A stretch of 64,000 nt of DNA from Chitinophaga sp. Cy-1792. Lineage in GTDB: Bacteria; Bacteroidota; Bacteroidia; Chitinophagales; Chitinophagaceae. The notes under the pieces are model-generated. The model ran no database searches, had not been told where the DNA came from, and was given only the letters and a program-made list of their open reading frames with translations. The position numbers and the translations under genes are program-made. Positions 52,654 to 61,799 of the stretch are shown here, one piece after another. Location of the stretch: assembly GCF_011752935.1 (NCBI RefSeq), contig NZ_VWWO01000003.1, positions 1,054,001-1,118,000 of the forward strand, read 5' to 3'. Each line of letters begins with the position of its first letter. Positions within the stretch are counted from its first letter, which is position 1.

Positions 52654-53178
52654 CTATTTCATTATTTTCTTTGCTTCTGAGTTGATGATCTGCGCTACCA
52701 GGTCTGCCGGAGAGGCACCTGCTGCCATAAATACTTCCAGTACCTGCTTGTTGAGGTCCATCGCCTGCGCTTCCTGCGGTAAGCTGATAGCCACCTGGTT
52801 GATAACGGAGATCGTCTGGTCTTTCAGCGATTTCACCGCTTCCCAGGTTTGTGTAGATACATAAATTTGCTGGGTAACGTTATGCTCGTATTCTGCTTTA
52901 ATATTTTGTACCAGTACCAGCTGCATGTCGGTAGCAGTCATGCCCTGCTGATATAACCTGCCGATCAGGGATTGCGGGGTGATACGGTCCACATATAACG
53001 CCATGCGCTCATAGGCCTGCAGCTGTAATGGCAGGATGGTGGTGGCGCCGCTGGTAGCGAGGGCTGGCTGCCCGTCCGCATCTGCTGCCGGCTTCTTAAT
53101 TATATCCTTTACTGTAGTATACACCATATACACAGCTCCAAGTGCCAGCACTAAATACAGCAATTTCTCGGTATTCAT
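52654..53178 (-). CDS. Single-pass membrane protein of unknown function
   Basis: 174 residues: one N-terminal membrane helix (LLYLVLALGAVYMVYTTV), a short linker, then a mostly helical cytosolic domain (LQAYERMALYVDRITPQSL to NSEAKKIMK). I believe it is a conserved Bacteroidota family but cannot assign a function. It lies 141 nt upstream of the aminotransferase gene on the opposite side of that gene's terminator, so it is not its operon partner. Confidence 0.75.
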   Translation of the reverse strand: MNTEKLLYLVLALGAVYMVYTTVKDIIKKPAADADGQPALATSGATTILPLQLQAYERMALYVDRITPQSLIGRLYQQGMTATDMQLVLVQNIKAEYEHNVTQQIYVSTQTWEAVKSLKDQTISVINQVAISLPQEAQAMDLNKQVLEVFMAAGASPADLVAQIINSEAKKIMK

Positions 53179-53243
53179 CAGTTGATTCAGGTTTTTGCAG
53201 ATACAAATATAGAATAATATTATATATAAGTAGCTTAATAAAA

Positions 53244-53300
53244 AAAGGGACTTTTTAATAGTCCGGGAAGATATCTACCGGAAAATTAAAAAATCCCTTT
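53244..53300 (-). terminator. Terminator of the aminotransferase gene
   Basis: An imperfect long hairpin (outer arms 53247-53256 and 53289-53297, inner CCGG pairs) followed on the minus strand by a T-run (A-run at 53240-53246 on plus). It lies 20 nt past the aminotransferase stop. Confidence 0.65.
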
Positions 53301-53319
53301 GTTATTTTAATATTTTGGT

Positions 53320-54513
53320 TTAGCTGAGTTTAGCCAGCCATTCTTTCATTCTTTTTACGCCTTCCTGCAGTTTATCCATAGAGGTTGCATAGGAGAGACG
53401 GATACAGTTCGGCTGTTCGAATGCACTGCCGGTAACGGTAGAAACATTCGCACGATGGAGGAGGAACATACAGAGATCGTCTGCATTCCGGATGGTTTCT
53501 CCTTCGTAGGATTTATTAAAGAATGCGCTGATATTAGGGAACATATAGAATGCGCCTTCCGGATCATTTACCTGGAGTCCTGGAATTTCTTTCAGGGCTT
53601 CGTGGATGTATTCGCGGCGTTTCCTGAATTCTGCTACCATGGTGTCGACGGTGCTGAGGTCGCCTCTCAGTGCGGTGATGGCGGCACGTTGGGTGATGGA
53701 GCAGGTAGCAGAGGTAAACTGGCTCTGGATTTTATCACATGCTTTGGCAATTTCCAGTGGAGCAGCGAGGTAACCCAGGCGCCATCCGGTCATGGCAAAT
53801 CCTTTACTGAGGCCATTGATGAGGATAGTTCTGTTGATGAGGTCACCAAATTGTGCGATGCTCTCATGTTTACCAACATAGTTGATATATTCATATATCT
53901 CGTCAGAGATAATAAAGATCTGTGGGTGTTTTTCAAACACTGCTGCCAGTGCCTGCAATTCCTCTTTTGAGTAAACTGAACCGGTAGGGTTGCAGGGAGA
54001 GGAGAACATGAACAGCCTGGTTTTAGGCGTAATAGATGCTTCCAGCTGGGCAGGTGTGATTTTATAGTTGTTTTCGATTCCGCAGGGAACAAATACAACT
54101 TCACCCTGGCAAAGTTTTACCTGTTCAGAGTAAGTAACCCAGTAAGGGGTAGGGATAATTACTTCATCACCAGGGTTAACAAGCGCAAGTACCGCGTTGG
54201 CGAGACTTTGCTTCGCCCCGGTGCAGACAACAATCTGCTCCGGCGTATAGTCAAGACCGTTATCTCGTTTCAGTTTATGTACCACTGCCTGGCGTACGTC
54301 GAGGTAGCCGGCTACGGGGGTGTAGTGGGTAAAGCCTTCATCGATGGCTTTTTTAGCAGCCTCACGTATATGTTCGGGCGTATCAAAATCAGGTTCTCCA
54401 ATACTGAGATCTACTATATCTATTCCCTGGGCTTTCAGCTCGCGGCCGAGTTTAGCCATTTTAATCGTTTGAGGCTCGGAAATCCTGGACAGCCTCTCTG
54501 CAAGTTGAATCAT
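53320..54513 (-). CDS. Class I/II pyridoxal-phosphate aminotransferase (aspartate-type)
   Basis: 397 residues. PLP Lys in ILINGLSKGFAMTGWRLGY; also DLSIGEPDFDTPEHI, SSPCNPTGSVY and ISDEIYEYI. The form is that of aspartate/aromatic aminotransferases (subgroup I-gamma-like), but substrate preference cannot be read. Monocistronic between two terminators. Confidence 0.93.
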   Translation of the reverse strand: MIQLAERLSRISEPQTIKMAKLGRELKAQGIDIVDLSIGEPDFDTPEHIREAAKKAIDEGFTHYTPVAGYLDVRQAVVHKLKRDNGLDYTPEQIVVCTGAKQSLANAVLALVNPGDEVIIPTPYWVTYSEQVKLCQGEVVFVPCGIENNYKITPAQLEASITPKTRLFMFSSPCNPTGSVYSKEELQALAAVFEKHPQIFIISDEIYEYINYVGKHESIAQFGDLINRTILINGLSKGFAMTGWRLGYLAAPLEIAKACDKIQSQFTSATCSITQRAAITALRGDLSTVDTMVAEFRKRREYIHEALKEIPGLQVNDPEGAFYMFPNISAFFNKSYEGETIRNADDLCMFLLHRANVSTVTGSAFEQPNCIRLSYATSMDKLQEGVKRMKEWLAKLS

Positions 54514-54594
54514 ATGCTTAATATCGGATTGACCAGGACAAACCTACACAAAAAAATGAGAAATCGGCATGAAAGATATTGTGGACTGTGGTAT

Positions 54595-54634
54595 AAACGC
54601 AGAAGGGGCCGGATATCCGGCCCCTTCTGCGTTT
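54595..54634 (-). terminator. Perfect 18-bp hairpin after the DUF4397 gene
   Basis: Arms 54595-54612 and 54617-54634 with loop ATAT; GC-rich core with AAA/TTT ends. It lies 17 nt past the DUF4397 stop and also separates it from the aminotransferase gene. Confidence 0.8.
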
Positions 54635-54650
54635 GCGGAAGCAAAAAAGA

Positions 54651-55379
54651 TTAATAGTTATTCAGGTACCCTGGAATGGTATTACATACGAGCTTGTCTG
54701 TACCGGTGCTGTTAGGCGTACCGGAAATGTAGGCAGTGTAAACGCCGCCGGTACCAATGCTGAAGAACAGGTTGGTGTTTTTTGCTACAACACTATCTGT
54801 ACCAGCCAGTTTGATCGACATAGAAGACGGATCACTGATATTGCTCAGCTGCTGGAAGGTGGGCTCAAAGTAACCGTTGTTGAAAGTCTGGCTGCTTAAT
54901 ATTTTCTGTGAACCCAGGTAAACATCGACAGGGCCAAGGGACTTACTCAGGTTAAAGAAGCGAAAATTGATAGCAGTAGGAGAACAGGTGCTAAGATCGT
55001 TATAGACAAAAGAAGATCTTACCGTATTATCAGTGGCGTCAAAAATGAGGAAAGTATAATAGCTGGTCGAATCCAGCTGTTTGGTAGAGGAAGTCAACGT
55101 CGAATCTTTACCATAAGCATTTATTTTATAGGTATGTTCTCCGCCATAACCACTATAAGTTGATTTGTTGTCGAAGTTGAAAGCACCGTTGGTGTTACCT
55201 TTAATACCGTTGTCATAAAAGTCTATCCCGGTGCTGAAGGTAGAAGCATTGAGGACATACATCCAGTACCTTGGTCTGGTAGGTGTTGTATCAATATTGT
55301 TTTTCAGGCAGGAGGTCAGTCCCATGGTGGCAGCTATCAGCACAATGATAGCCCAAACGCGATTTTTCTTAGTCAGCAT
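54651..55379 (-). CDS. DUF4397 lipoprotein
   Basis: 242 residues with a lipobox (GLTSCLKN). Two beta-sandwich repeats of the DUF4397 kind: WMYVLNASTFSTGIDFY at the start and FRFFNLSKSLGPVDVYLG in the middle, both with the N-x-S/pD-V/F-Y pattern. Predicted surface lipoprotein of unknown role. Single gene. Confidence 0.82.
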   Translation of the reverse strand: MLTKKNRVWAIIVLIAATMGLTSCLKNNIDTTPTRPRYWMYVLNASTFSTGIDFYDNGIKGNTNGAFNFDNKSTYSGYGGEHTYKINAYGKDSTLTSSTKQLDSTSYYTFLIFDATDNTVRSSFVYNDLSTCSPTAINFRFFNLSKSLGPVDVYLGSQKILSSQTFNNGYFEPTFQQLSNISDPSSMSIKLAGTDSVVAKNTNLFFSIGTGGVYTAYISGTPNSTGTDKLVCNTIPGYLNNY

Positions 55380-55427
55380 CTGCTCGCAGTTTTTTAAAAT
55401 AAGTGTGAATGTTAGTTTTTACATCGA

Positions 55428-56627
55428 TTATACCTGTGGCTGATATCGGCTTAGATCAGGTATAATTTTTCTTGGTCTTTCTGATTCATGTTCATAAATC
55501 ATTTCTCCAAGTGCCCGGAGAAATGGTTTCCCTGTTTCTTCAAATTCGTAATGGTCATTCCCGATAACGCCGTCTTTGTTGACATAGAGGGTAGCGGAAA
55601 GCAGAAACTCTATCTTTTTACTCAGATCAACAATATAAGCCGTGTCTGTCAAAAATCCATATGCCCAGCCTGGTTTATTGAAAATTCTTATGCCAGCTGG
55701 AATTTCAGCGCTTTTTTGTCCGCCATATAGCAGGAACTTGACATAGGCCTGATGGTACTGCTTCGGATCATAAACCGGATCGGCTGAGTCCGTCGGGTAT
55801 TGCGACATGCAACGATACAAAAACTGGTAGTCGCTGTCCGTTAAACGGAACCCTGGTCTATTTGTTACATGTCCCGGAAAAAAAATTCTTTTCATGATAT
55901 CATGGAGACAGGAGAGGGGCAGCCGGTTCCGGATGGAAAAATCCATAGGGCGGTGTTCCAGGCTGCCGGTATGATCGATATGACTATTACCGGCGAAGTC
56001 ATGTCGGGGAAGGAATTCCAGCTGACTGATCGTCTCGGGCTGTTCATAAATTACCTGGTCGTCATGCCGGAACTGAAAGCTGTTGGTATGCCGGTTGGCG
56101 GCTTCATGAAGCGGCAATCCAACCCGGTGGCGGATCTGTATATCCGGATAGCCACATTCCCAGAGGCGGCGGTTAAAGGTCTCCTGCCCCAGGAATTCAT
56201 ATAGCCGGTTATAGGCATCATTGTCGCTGATGAGGAATATTTTTTTAATATAGTGTGCAAGCGTCGCCAGGCCGTTCCGGGCAGACCTGTCTGCCGCCAC
56301 GCCGGGATTAATTCCTGGCAGTCCATTGATAGTCAATGGTGTGTGAAGGTCCAGCCCGGGAATATTGAGCATACGAAGCTTTTCCATGGCTAGGATGGCT
56401 GCAGGCAGCTTTACGGTCGAAGCCGGGTAACTATATTCTCCGGGTTGACTCCGGAAGCAATAGTCCGTAAATCGGGCCCGTTGTTGCTCGTCCCGGTCAA
56501 TTTGTGTATAAATTACCTGGAGCCGGAAACGTTCCGGGTGGCTGAAAATGGCCGCAGTTATGCCTTTTTTTCTCCTCCACCAGCTTTCCGGGAAATTATC
56601 TGTTGTGCGATAATGAAGGGTTTGCAT
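55428..56627 (-). CDS. Serine hydrolase, class A beta-lactamase-like fold
   Basis: 399 residues. SxxK nucleophile in YPASTVKLPAAI and an SDN loop (ISDNDAYNRLYEF). The third motif reads KPG (FNKPGWAYGF) rather than K(T/S)G. No signal peptide is visible from the ATG at 56627, which is unusual for the fold; the reading frame is open somewhat further upstream. More likely a peptidase or esterase relative than a resistance enzyme. Confidence 0.8.
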   Translation of the reverse strand: MQTLHYRTTDNFPESWWRRKKGITAAIFSHPERFRLQVIYTQIDRDEQQRARFTDYCFRSQPGEYSYPASTVKLPAAILAMEKLRMLNIPGLDLHTPLTINGLPGINPGVAADRSARNGLATLAHYIKKIFLISDNDAYNRLYEFLGQETFNRRLWECGYPDIQIRHRVGLPLHEAANRHTNSFQFRHDDQVIYEQPETISQLEFLPRHDFAGNSHIDHTGSLEHRPMDFSIRNRLPLSCLHDIMKRIFFPGHVTNRPGFRLTDSDYQFLYRCMSQYPTDSADPVYDPKQYHQAYVKFLLYGGQKSAEIPAGIRIFNKPGWAYGFLTDTAYIVDLSKKIEFLLSATLYVNKDGVIGNDHYEFEETGKPFLRALGEMIYEHESERPRKIIPDLSRYQPQV

Positions 56628-56793
56628 ATATTTGTCGGTATTAACGCGCTGTAAAGCAATGGAAATATATTAAATTCCGGAAAGAACCAGAATCGCAGAA
56701 AGGAAAATTTTGATGCCAACTTACCCGCAAACTCAAGCCGGTAGCCGTTTTGCGCCTATTTTTTAAAGGGCTTTAATATATCAATTTAAATTC

Positions 56794-56801
56794 TATCTTT
56801 G
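56794..56801 (+). promoter_or_regulatory. -7 box for secDF
   Basis: TATCTTTG fits TAnnTTTG and is 42 nt before the chosen secDF ATG. It overlaps the TTG (56799) that would otherwise give a longer protein. Confidence 0.5.
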
Positions 56802-56843
56802 CAACTCTTAAAAATTTTTTATTATAAACCCGAAACAAACAAT

Positions 56844-59800
56844 ATGCAACTTAAAGGACTGGTAAGATTTTTTGCCATCGCACTGATCCTTATCTCTTTG
56901 TACCAATTGTCCTTCACGTTTTTGGTGCGGAACTTTGAGAAGAAGATAGAGCAGCAGGCCAAATCCGATGTGGCCAAACAGTATCCCTCCGCCGAGCAGA
57001 AATACCCTGGTGATTCTGCATTACAGGGCTTTTACGCCGACACGCTGAATGGATTTGTGAAAGAAAGAAGACAAGAGATCGTGGATAGCACCAGCAATAA
57101 AGAGATTGCAGGGTTCCCATGGTACGTAACCTACAACAAAGCAAAAGAAAAAGAACTGAATCTTGGTCTTGACCTCGTTGGTGGTATGAACGTAGTACTG
57201 GAAGTAAGCGTAGAAGACGTAATCCGCGCTTTATCCGGTCAATCTAAGGACCCCGCATTTAACAGAGCGCTGGACCTGGCAATTGAGAAAAGAAAATCCA
57301 GCCAGGCTGATTTCGTTACTTTGTTCGGGCAAACATATGCGCAGGTAGCTCCAGAGGGCAAACTGGCGAATATCTTCGCAAACGCTTATCAGAAAGATAT
57401 CAACTTCAACTCCTCCAATCAGCAGGTGCTGGATATGATTCGTAAAGAATCTCGTGCTGCAATTAAAAATACCTATATCGTACTGCAAAAACGTATTGAT
57501 AAATTCGGGGTAGCACAACCAAACATCAGCCTGGACGAAAATAAAGGTCTTATCTCCGTTGAACTGGCCGGTGTAGACAACGCAGAACGCGTTCGTAAAT
57601 ACCTGCAGGCTACTGCAAACCTGGAATTCAGAGAAGTTTACAAAAACAGCCCTGACGTATTCCAGAACATCCTCAGCCCAATGAACGAGGCTATCAAAAA
57701 TGCACTCGGTGGCAGCTCCCTCCCTGGAGATACTGTTGCCAAAGCTGCTGCTGATACTGCCACCGCCGTTGCCGCCAACACTAAAGACACCGCTAAAAAC
57801 GGTAGCCTGAACGATTACCTCGCGAAAGACTCAGGTAAAGCTGCCAAAGGTGCAAAAGCTGACACTGGCCTCGCTGCTCAGGACAAAGCCCTGAAAGAAG
57901 CGCAGAAACAGAACCCGCTCTTCGCCATCCTCTACCCAAGAATCGATCAGCAAACCAACCAGATCATTCCTAGTGCTTCTGTAGGCGTAATGCTGCCTAA
58001 AGATACCGCTACTTTCCGCCGCTACCTGAACCTGCCTTCCGTTATGGCTGTATTGCCTAAAGATGCAGTGTTCGTTTTCGGTCCTGAAAATAAAACCGAT
58101 AAACACGGCGCACTGGAAGTGTATATCCTGAAAATTAATCCTGCAAACCCTGCTCCTCGCGTGGGTGGCGAAAGAATCGTTGACGCCCGTCAGGACTTTG
58201 ATCAGAACAACCAGGCTGAAATCAGCATGGTAATGGATAACCAGGGTGCACACGAATGGAGAAAACTCACCAACGAGCTGACTCCTTCTGACCCTAAAAA
58301 TCCAGCTACCTTCAACTACATCGCTGTTGTACTCGATAATATCGTTTACTCCGCTCCTTACATTCAAGGCGAAATCGCTGGTGGCCGCTCTCAGATCACC
58401 GGTAGCTTCAGCGTTGAAGAAGCAAGTGACCTGGCCAATATCCTGAAATCAGGTAAAATGCCAGCTCCTGCAAAAATCGTTCAGGAACAAATCGTAGGGC
58501 CAACCCTCGGTGCTGAATCTATCGCAGCAGGTGCCAAATCATTCATTATCTCCTTTGTCATCATCTTCGTACTGATGCTGGTGTACTATAACTCAGCTGG
58601 TTGGGTTGCGAATATCGCGCTGATCCTCAACCTCCTGTTTACTTTCGGTATCCTGTCTTCCCTGGGCGCAACGCTCACCATGGCTGGTATCGCAGGTCTG
58701 GTACTCACCATCGGTATGGCTGTGGATACGAACGTAATTATATTCGAAAGAATCAAGGATGAACTCACCCACGGTGAATCATACCAGTCAGCAATCGAAA
58801 AAGGTTATAAACGCTCCCTCGCTCCTGTACTGGACGGTCACGTTACTTCCTTACTGACTGCATTCATCCTGTTCTACTTCGGTCTTGGTCCTGTACTGGG
58901 CTTCGCAACTACCCAGATCATCGGTCTGTTGCTGTCCCTGTTCTGCGGTATCCTGGTTTCCCGTATGGTTACCGACTGGTGGACTAACAAGAAAAGACAC
59001 TTCGAATACTTCACCCCGGTTTCCCGTAAAGTATTCAAACACGCAGCATTTGACTTCGTTGGTAAACGTAAAATCGCTTATGTTATCTCCGCTGTAGTAA
59101 TGCTGGCAGGTGTTTCTTCCTTCTTCCATGGTTTCGATCACGGTATCGACTTCTCCGGTGGTCGTAGCTTTACCGTTCGTTTCGAACACCCAATGAGCTC
59201 CGACAAAGTTAGAGCTGCACTGAAAGAAGAATTTGGTTCTGAGCCGTATGTGAAAACAATTGGTAACACCAACCAGCTGAACATCACTACCTCTTACAAA
59301 ATTGAAGAACAAAGTCTGCAGGTAGACAAAGAAGTAACCGACAAACTGTACCATGGCCTGAAACAATTCTATGGTGCATCTGTAACGCCTGAAGCATTCA
59401 CCAGCCGTTATATCGTTGGTTCGCAGACCGTGTCGCCAACTATCTCCGATGACCTCCGCGCCGGTGCCGTTAAAGCTACCGTGCTGTCCATCGTGGTAAT
59501 CTTCCTGTACATCCTGCTGCGATTCAGCAAATGGCAATATTCTATCGGTACTATCTTCTCCCTCCTGCACGACGTACTCGTTACCCTGGCAGTGTTCTCC
59601 TGGTGCAGAAGCTTCGTTCCGTTCACACTGGAAATTGACCAGCACTTTATCGCCGCTATCCTCACCGTGATAGGGTTCTCGATGAACGATACCGTTATCG
59701 TATTCGACCGTATCCGTGAATACTTCAGAACCGGCGCCCATGGCCGCGACCGTGATACCGTAATCAACAAAGCGATCAACGATACCCTCAGCCGTACAGT

Positions 59801-60023
59801 GATGACTTCTCTGACTGTATTCCTGACCATCCTGATCCTCTTCATCTTCGGTGGTGAAGTAACCCGCGGTTTCGCATTCGCAATGCTCATCGGTGTTGTT
59901 ACCGGTACTTACTCTTCTATCTTCGTTGCTGCACCAGTACTGGTAGACTTCGACAAGAAGAACGAACTGGCTAACGAAAGCGATGTAATCAACGCTTCTG
60001 CCAAAAAAGAAGTAGCTAAGTAA
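56844..60023 (+). CDS. secDF: Fused protein translocase subunit SecDF
   Basis: 1,059 residues from ATG 56844 (a TTG at 56799 lies inside the promoter box and is rejected). SecD half: first helix, periplasmic domain with LGLDLVGGMNVVLEV, and helices with DTNVIIFERIKDEL. SecF half: GIDFSGGRSFTVRF and MNDTVIVFDRIREY. It uses proton-motive force to pull proteins out of SecYEG. An Ala/Asp/Lys-rich insertion (about 295-350) in the SecD periplasmic part is low-complexity. The very regular codon use suggests strong expression. Confidence 0.95.
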   Translation: MQLKGLVRFFAIALILISLYQLSFTFLVRNFEKKIEQQAKSDVAKQYPSAEQKYPGDSALQGFYADTLNGFVKERRQEIVDSTSNKEIAGFPWYVTYNKAKEKELNLGLDLVGGMNVVLEVSVEDVIRALSGQSKDPAFNRALDLAIEKRKSSQADFVTLFGQTYAQVAPEGKLANIFANAYQKDINFNSSNQQVLDMIRKESRAAIKNTYIVLQKRIDKFGVAQPNISLDENKGLISVELAGVDNAERVRKYLQATANLEFREVYKNSPDVFQNILSPMNEAIKNALGGSSLPGDTVAKAAADTATAVAANTKDTAKNGSLNDYLAKDSGKAAKGAKADTGLAAQDKALKEAQKQNPLFAILYPRIDQQTNQIIPSASVGVMLPKDTATFRRYLNLPSVMAVLPKDAVFVFGPENKTDKHGALEVYILKINPANPAPRVGGERIVDARQDFDQNNQAEISMVMDNQGAHEWRKLTNELTPSDPKNPATFNYIAVVLDNIVYSAPYIQGEIAGGRSQITGSFSVEEASDLANILKSGKMPAPAKIVQEQIVGPTLGAESIAAGAKSFIISFVIIFVLMLVYYNSAGWVANIALILNLLFTFGILSSLGATLTMAGIAGLVLTIGMAVDTNVIIFERIKDELTHGESYQSAIEKGYKRSLAPVLDGHVTSLLTAFILFYFGLGPVLGFATTQIIGLLLSLFCGILVSRMVTDWWTNKKRHFEYFTPVSRKVFKHAAFDFVGKRKIAYVISAVVMLAGVSSFFHGFDHGIDFSGGRSFTVRFEHPMSSDKVRAALKEEFGSEPYVKTIGNTNQLNITTSYKIEEQSLQVDKEVTDKLYHGLKQFYGASVTPEAFTSRYIVGSQTVSPTISDDLRAGAVKATVLSIVVIFLYILLRFSKWQYSIGTIFSLLHDVLVTLAVFSWCRSFVPFTLEIDQHFIAAILTVIGFSMNDTVIVFDRIREYFRTGAHGRDRDTVINKAINDTLSRTVMTSLTVFLTILILFIFGGEVTRGFAFAMLIGVVTGTYSSIFVAAPVLVDFDKKNELANESDVINASAKKEVAK

Positions 60024-60056
60024 GCTCCCTGACAGGAAAAATGTTTGATAATATAC

Positions 60057-60089
60057 AAAGGCTGTCTCTATCCAATAGAGACAGCCTTT
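60057..60089 (+). terminator. Terminator of the GTCTCTA family after secDF
   Basis: A 15-bp stem (60057-60071 / 60075-60089), loop CCA, T-run on the right; core reads GTCTCTAT / ATAGAGAC, a paired change from the other three copies. Confidence 0.88.
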
Positions 60090-60133
60090 TTCTTTTGGGA
60101 TGAATAAGGTGGTAATTTTTATCAACAGGCTTA

Positions 60134-60190
60134 GCGGAGCGTTACCGCCTGGAGGGCGGAACCACCAGGTCGATACCGAATTGGTGGTTC
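60134..60190. repeat. Copy 2 of the dispersed GC-rich element plus adjoining hairpin
   Basis: 60134-60155 matches 39487-39508 at 19 of 22 positions. Here CCGCC (60145) pairs with GGCGG (60155), and GAACCACCA (60159-60167) pairs with TGGTGGTTC (60182-60190). It lies between the secDF terminator and the IscA-like gene's terminator. Confidence 0.6.
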
Positions 60191-60244
60191 GCCATCATCT
60201 AACTACAACATTATCTCTCTGACATATTCATCTTCCTTTATAAC

Positions 60245-60294
60245 AAAAGTAAAAGGGCTGCCCTTACCTCTGTAAGAGCAGCCCTTTTACTTTT
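60245..60294 (-). terminator. Terminator of the IscA-like operon
   Basis: A 17-bp stem (60245-60261 / 60278-60294) with AT-rich base and GC core plus a smaller inner stem. It lies 13 nt past the IscA-like stop codon; bidirectional by its A/T flanks. Confidence 0.8.
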
Positions 60295-60306
60295 ATATCT
60301 TTCCCG

Positions 60307-60606
60307 TTACTGCGGTGTGTTAAACACAAACCCACTACCAGACTCATTTTCCTGGTAATCGACTTGCATGCCCGCCAGGTACATACTATGCGCTTTCTTG
60401 ATAATCACCGGTATTCCATCTACCTCAAATAAATTATCATCCGCACCCATTTCATCAAATCCAATCATAAAACCCATCCCGGAACAGCCGCCACCTTTCA
60501 CGCCTATACGTAGGTAAGGAGCAGTAGCCATACTCGTCAGCAACTGCTTTACCATAGCCTGCGCCGCTGGTGTAAACTGAACGGGAACTAATAAACCTGC
60601 GTCCAT
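60307..60606 (-). CDS. A-type iron-sulfur carrier-like protein (IscA/HesB), short C-terminus
   Basis: 99 residues. HesB/IscA fold: VQFTPAAQAMVKQLL, LRIGVKGGGCSGMGF with one conserved Cys. In functional A-type carriers the C-terminus continues to a CxC (typically CGCGSSF). Here it stops at SGSGFVFNTPQ, so only one of the three ligand cysteines is present. Either it works differently or does not carry clusters. A TACCTTTG box stands 17 nt upstream, so it may be its own unit after the TPR gene. Confidence 0.85.
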   Translation of the reverse strand: MDAGLLVPVQFTPAAQAMVKQLLTSMATAPYLRIGVKGGGCSGMGFMIGFDEMGADDNLFEVDGIPVIIKKAHSMYLAGMQVDYQENESGSGFVFNTPQ

Positions 60607-60622
60607 CTTGCTTAATTTTAAG

Positions 60623-60630
60623 CAAAGGTA
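60623..60630 (-). promoter_or_regulatory. -7 box for the IscA-like gene
   Basis: TACCTTTG on the minus strand, 16 nt before the ATG at 60606. No -33 element recognised. Confidence 0.4.
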
Positions 60631-60642
60631 GGGAAATGCGGA

Positions 60643-61749
60643 TTATTGATACATGCCCCAGTGCAGGTAATTGCTGCTATTGAGTTCCAGGCCGTTGTCG
60701 TGCAGAAAAGAGGCCAGTGAATGCAGTTTCGCCTCTCCGCCATTAGCTACCCAGCTATTAAACTCATCAATATTGCCGTACCGCATCAGGTAGAAGGAAT
60801 AAGGCTCTGTAAGACCGGCATCATCAATTTTTTTCTGCCAGTCCAGCAGCGCATTGGGATAGTTTTTATCCATATTTTTGGAGTAATAGAACTTGATAAA
60901 ACTGCTACGTATTTCAGCAACCATTGCCAGCGACATCTCTTTCTGACCACTTAGGGCCGCAGGAATAGCTACAGCCACTGAAACCGCCATTTCATAATTG
61001 GCTTCAAAAGGCAATTTGAAGTTTTTTTGCTTCTTTTTGTTTAGCAGGTCATCCATATTCAATACCAGCTGTCTGTTCAGTTTTACTGAAGCACCGCTAT
61101 CCGTCAATGTAATCTGGCTTTTATAGATGTTGTACATCAGCTCGGAAATCTTGTTCTTTCGATTCCCCGAAGGTTCGTTGAGCTGGAATATTTCTCCATA
61201 TAACAGCGCCCAGATATACTTTTCATTGGCTGCAAGGATCTTGCTTGCCCAGTAATAGTTGGACGGGAACTCCGGGTTCGCAGCAATACCTTTTTCGAAC
61301 CAGTCCATGGCCCGACTGGTGCTATCCTGGCGCAGAAATAAGATGCCCATGTTCAGCATCAGCCTGCCGTTTTTGGGTTCTATTTCCAGGCCTTTGCCGT
61401 AAGCTTCCACTGCCTTTTCGTTCTGGTTCAGATCATCATATGCGTTGCCCAGCATTTCGTATATCTGCGTGTCCTGCTTCTTTTTCAGCAAATCTGTCAG
61501 GACGGCAACGGTGGAATCAGGCTGTTTCGCCAGGTAGAAGGCATACCCTGTTTCATAGGGGATATCCAGGTTGGAAGGGTCCAGCGCTGCTGCCTGTCGT
61601 AATAGCAGCAGGGAGGAGTCTGTCTGGCCATTGTCCATTAGTTTGACAGCAGCCTGCTTGAGCGTAAGCGCTTTGGTTTGATTGGTAGATTGCGCAAAGG
61701 CGGTATTGCACAAGCCTGCCAGGAGTAGTAATACAGGGAACTTCTTCAT
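60643..61749 (-). CDS. Secreted tetratricopeptide-repeat protein
   Basis: 368 residues with a signal peptide (LCNTAFAQ). At least four TPR units between about 25 and 180 (DPSNLDIPYETGYAFYLA; YEMLGNAYDDLNQNEKAVEAYGKG), then a helical C-terminal region. Probably a periplasmic scaffold; partner unknown. It lies 50 nt after coaE and may be co-transcribed. Confidence 0.85.
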   Translation of the reverse strand: MKKFPVLLLLAGLCNTAFAQSTNQTKALTLKQAAVKLMDNGQTDSSLLLLRQAAALDPSNLDIPYETGYAFYLAKQPDSTVAVLTDLLKKKQDTQIYEMLGNAYDDLNQNEKAVEAYGKGLEIEPKNGRLMLNMGILFLRQDSTSRAMDWFEKGIAANPEFPSNYYWASKILAANEKYIWALLYGEIFQLNEPSGNRKNKISELMYNIYKSQITLTDSGASVKLNRQLVLNMDDLLNKKKQKNFKLPFEANYEMAVSVAVAIPAALSGQKEMSLAMVAEIRSSFIKFYYSKNMDKNYPNALLDWQKKIDDAGLTEPYSFYLMRYGNIDEFNSWVANGGEAKLHSLASFLHDNGLELNSSNYLHWGMYQ

Positions 61750-61799
61750 TGGCTTTATGATATAGGTATAAAATAAAATAGGTAAATAAGGGGGGCGCG

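Noticed and set aside
56799..56843. Upstream TTG start for secDF
   Set aside because: It lies within the TATCTTTG promoter box, and the ATG at 56844 begins the expected first membrane helix.
58851..60125. 424-codon open frame antisense to secDF
   Set aside because: A shadow of the strongly biased secDF coding sequence; its translation has no domain and the opposite strand encodes an unmistakable SecDF.
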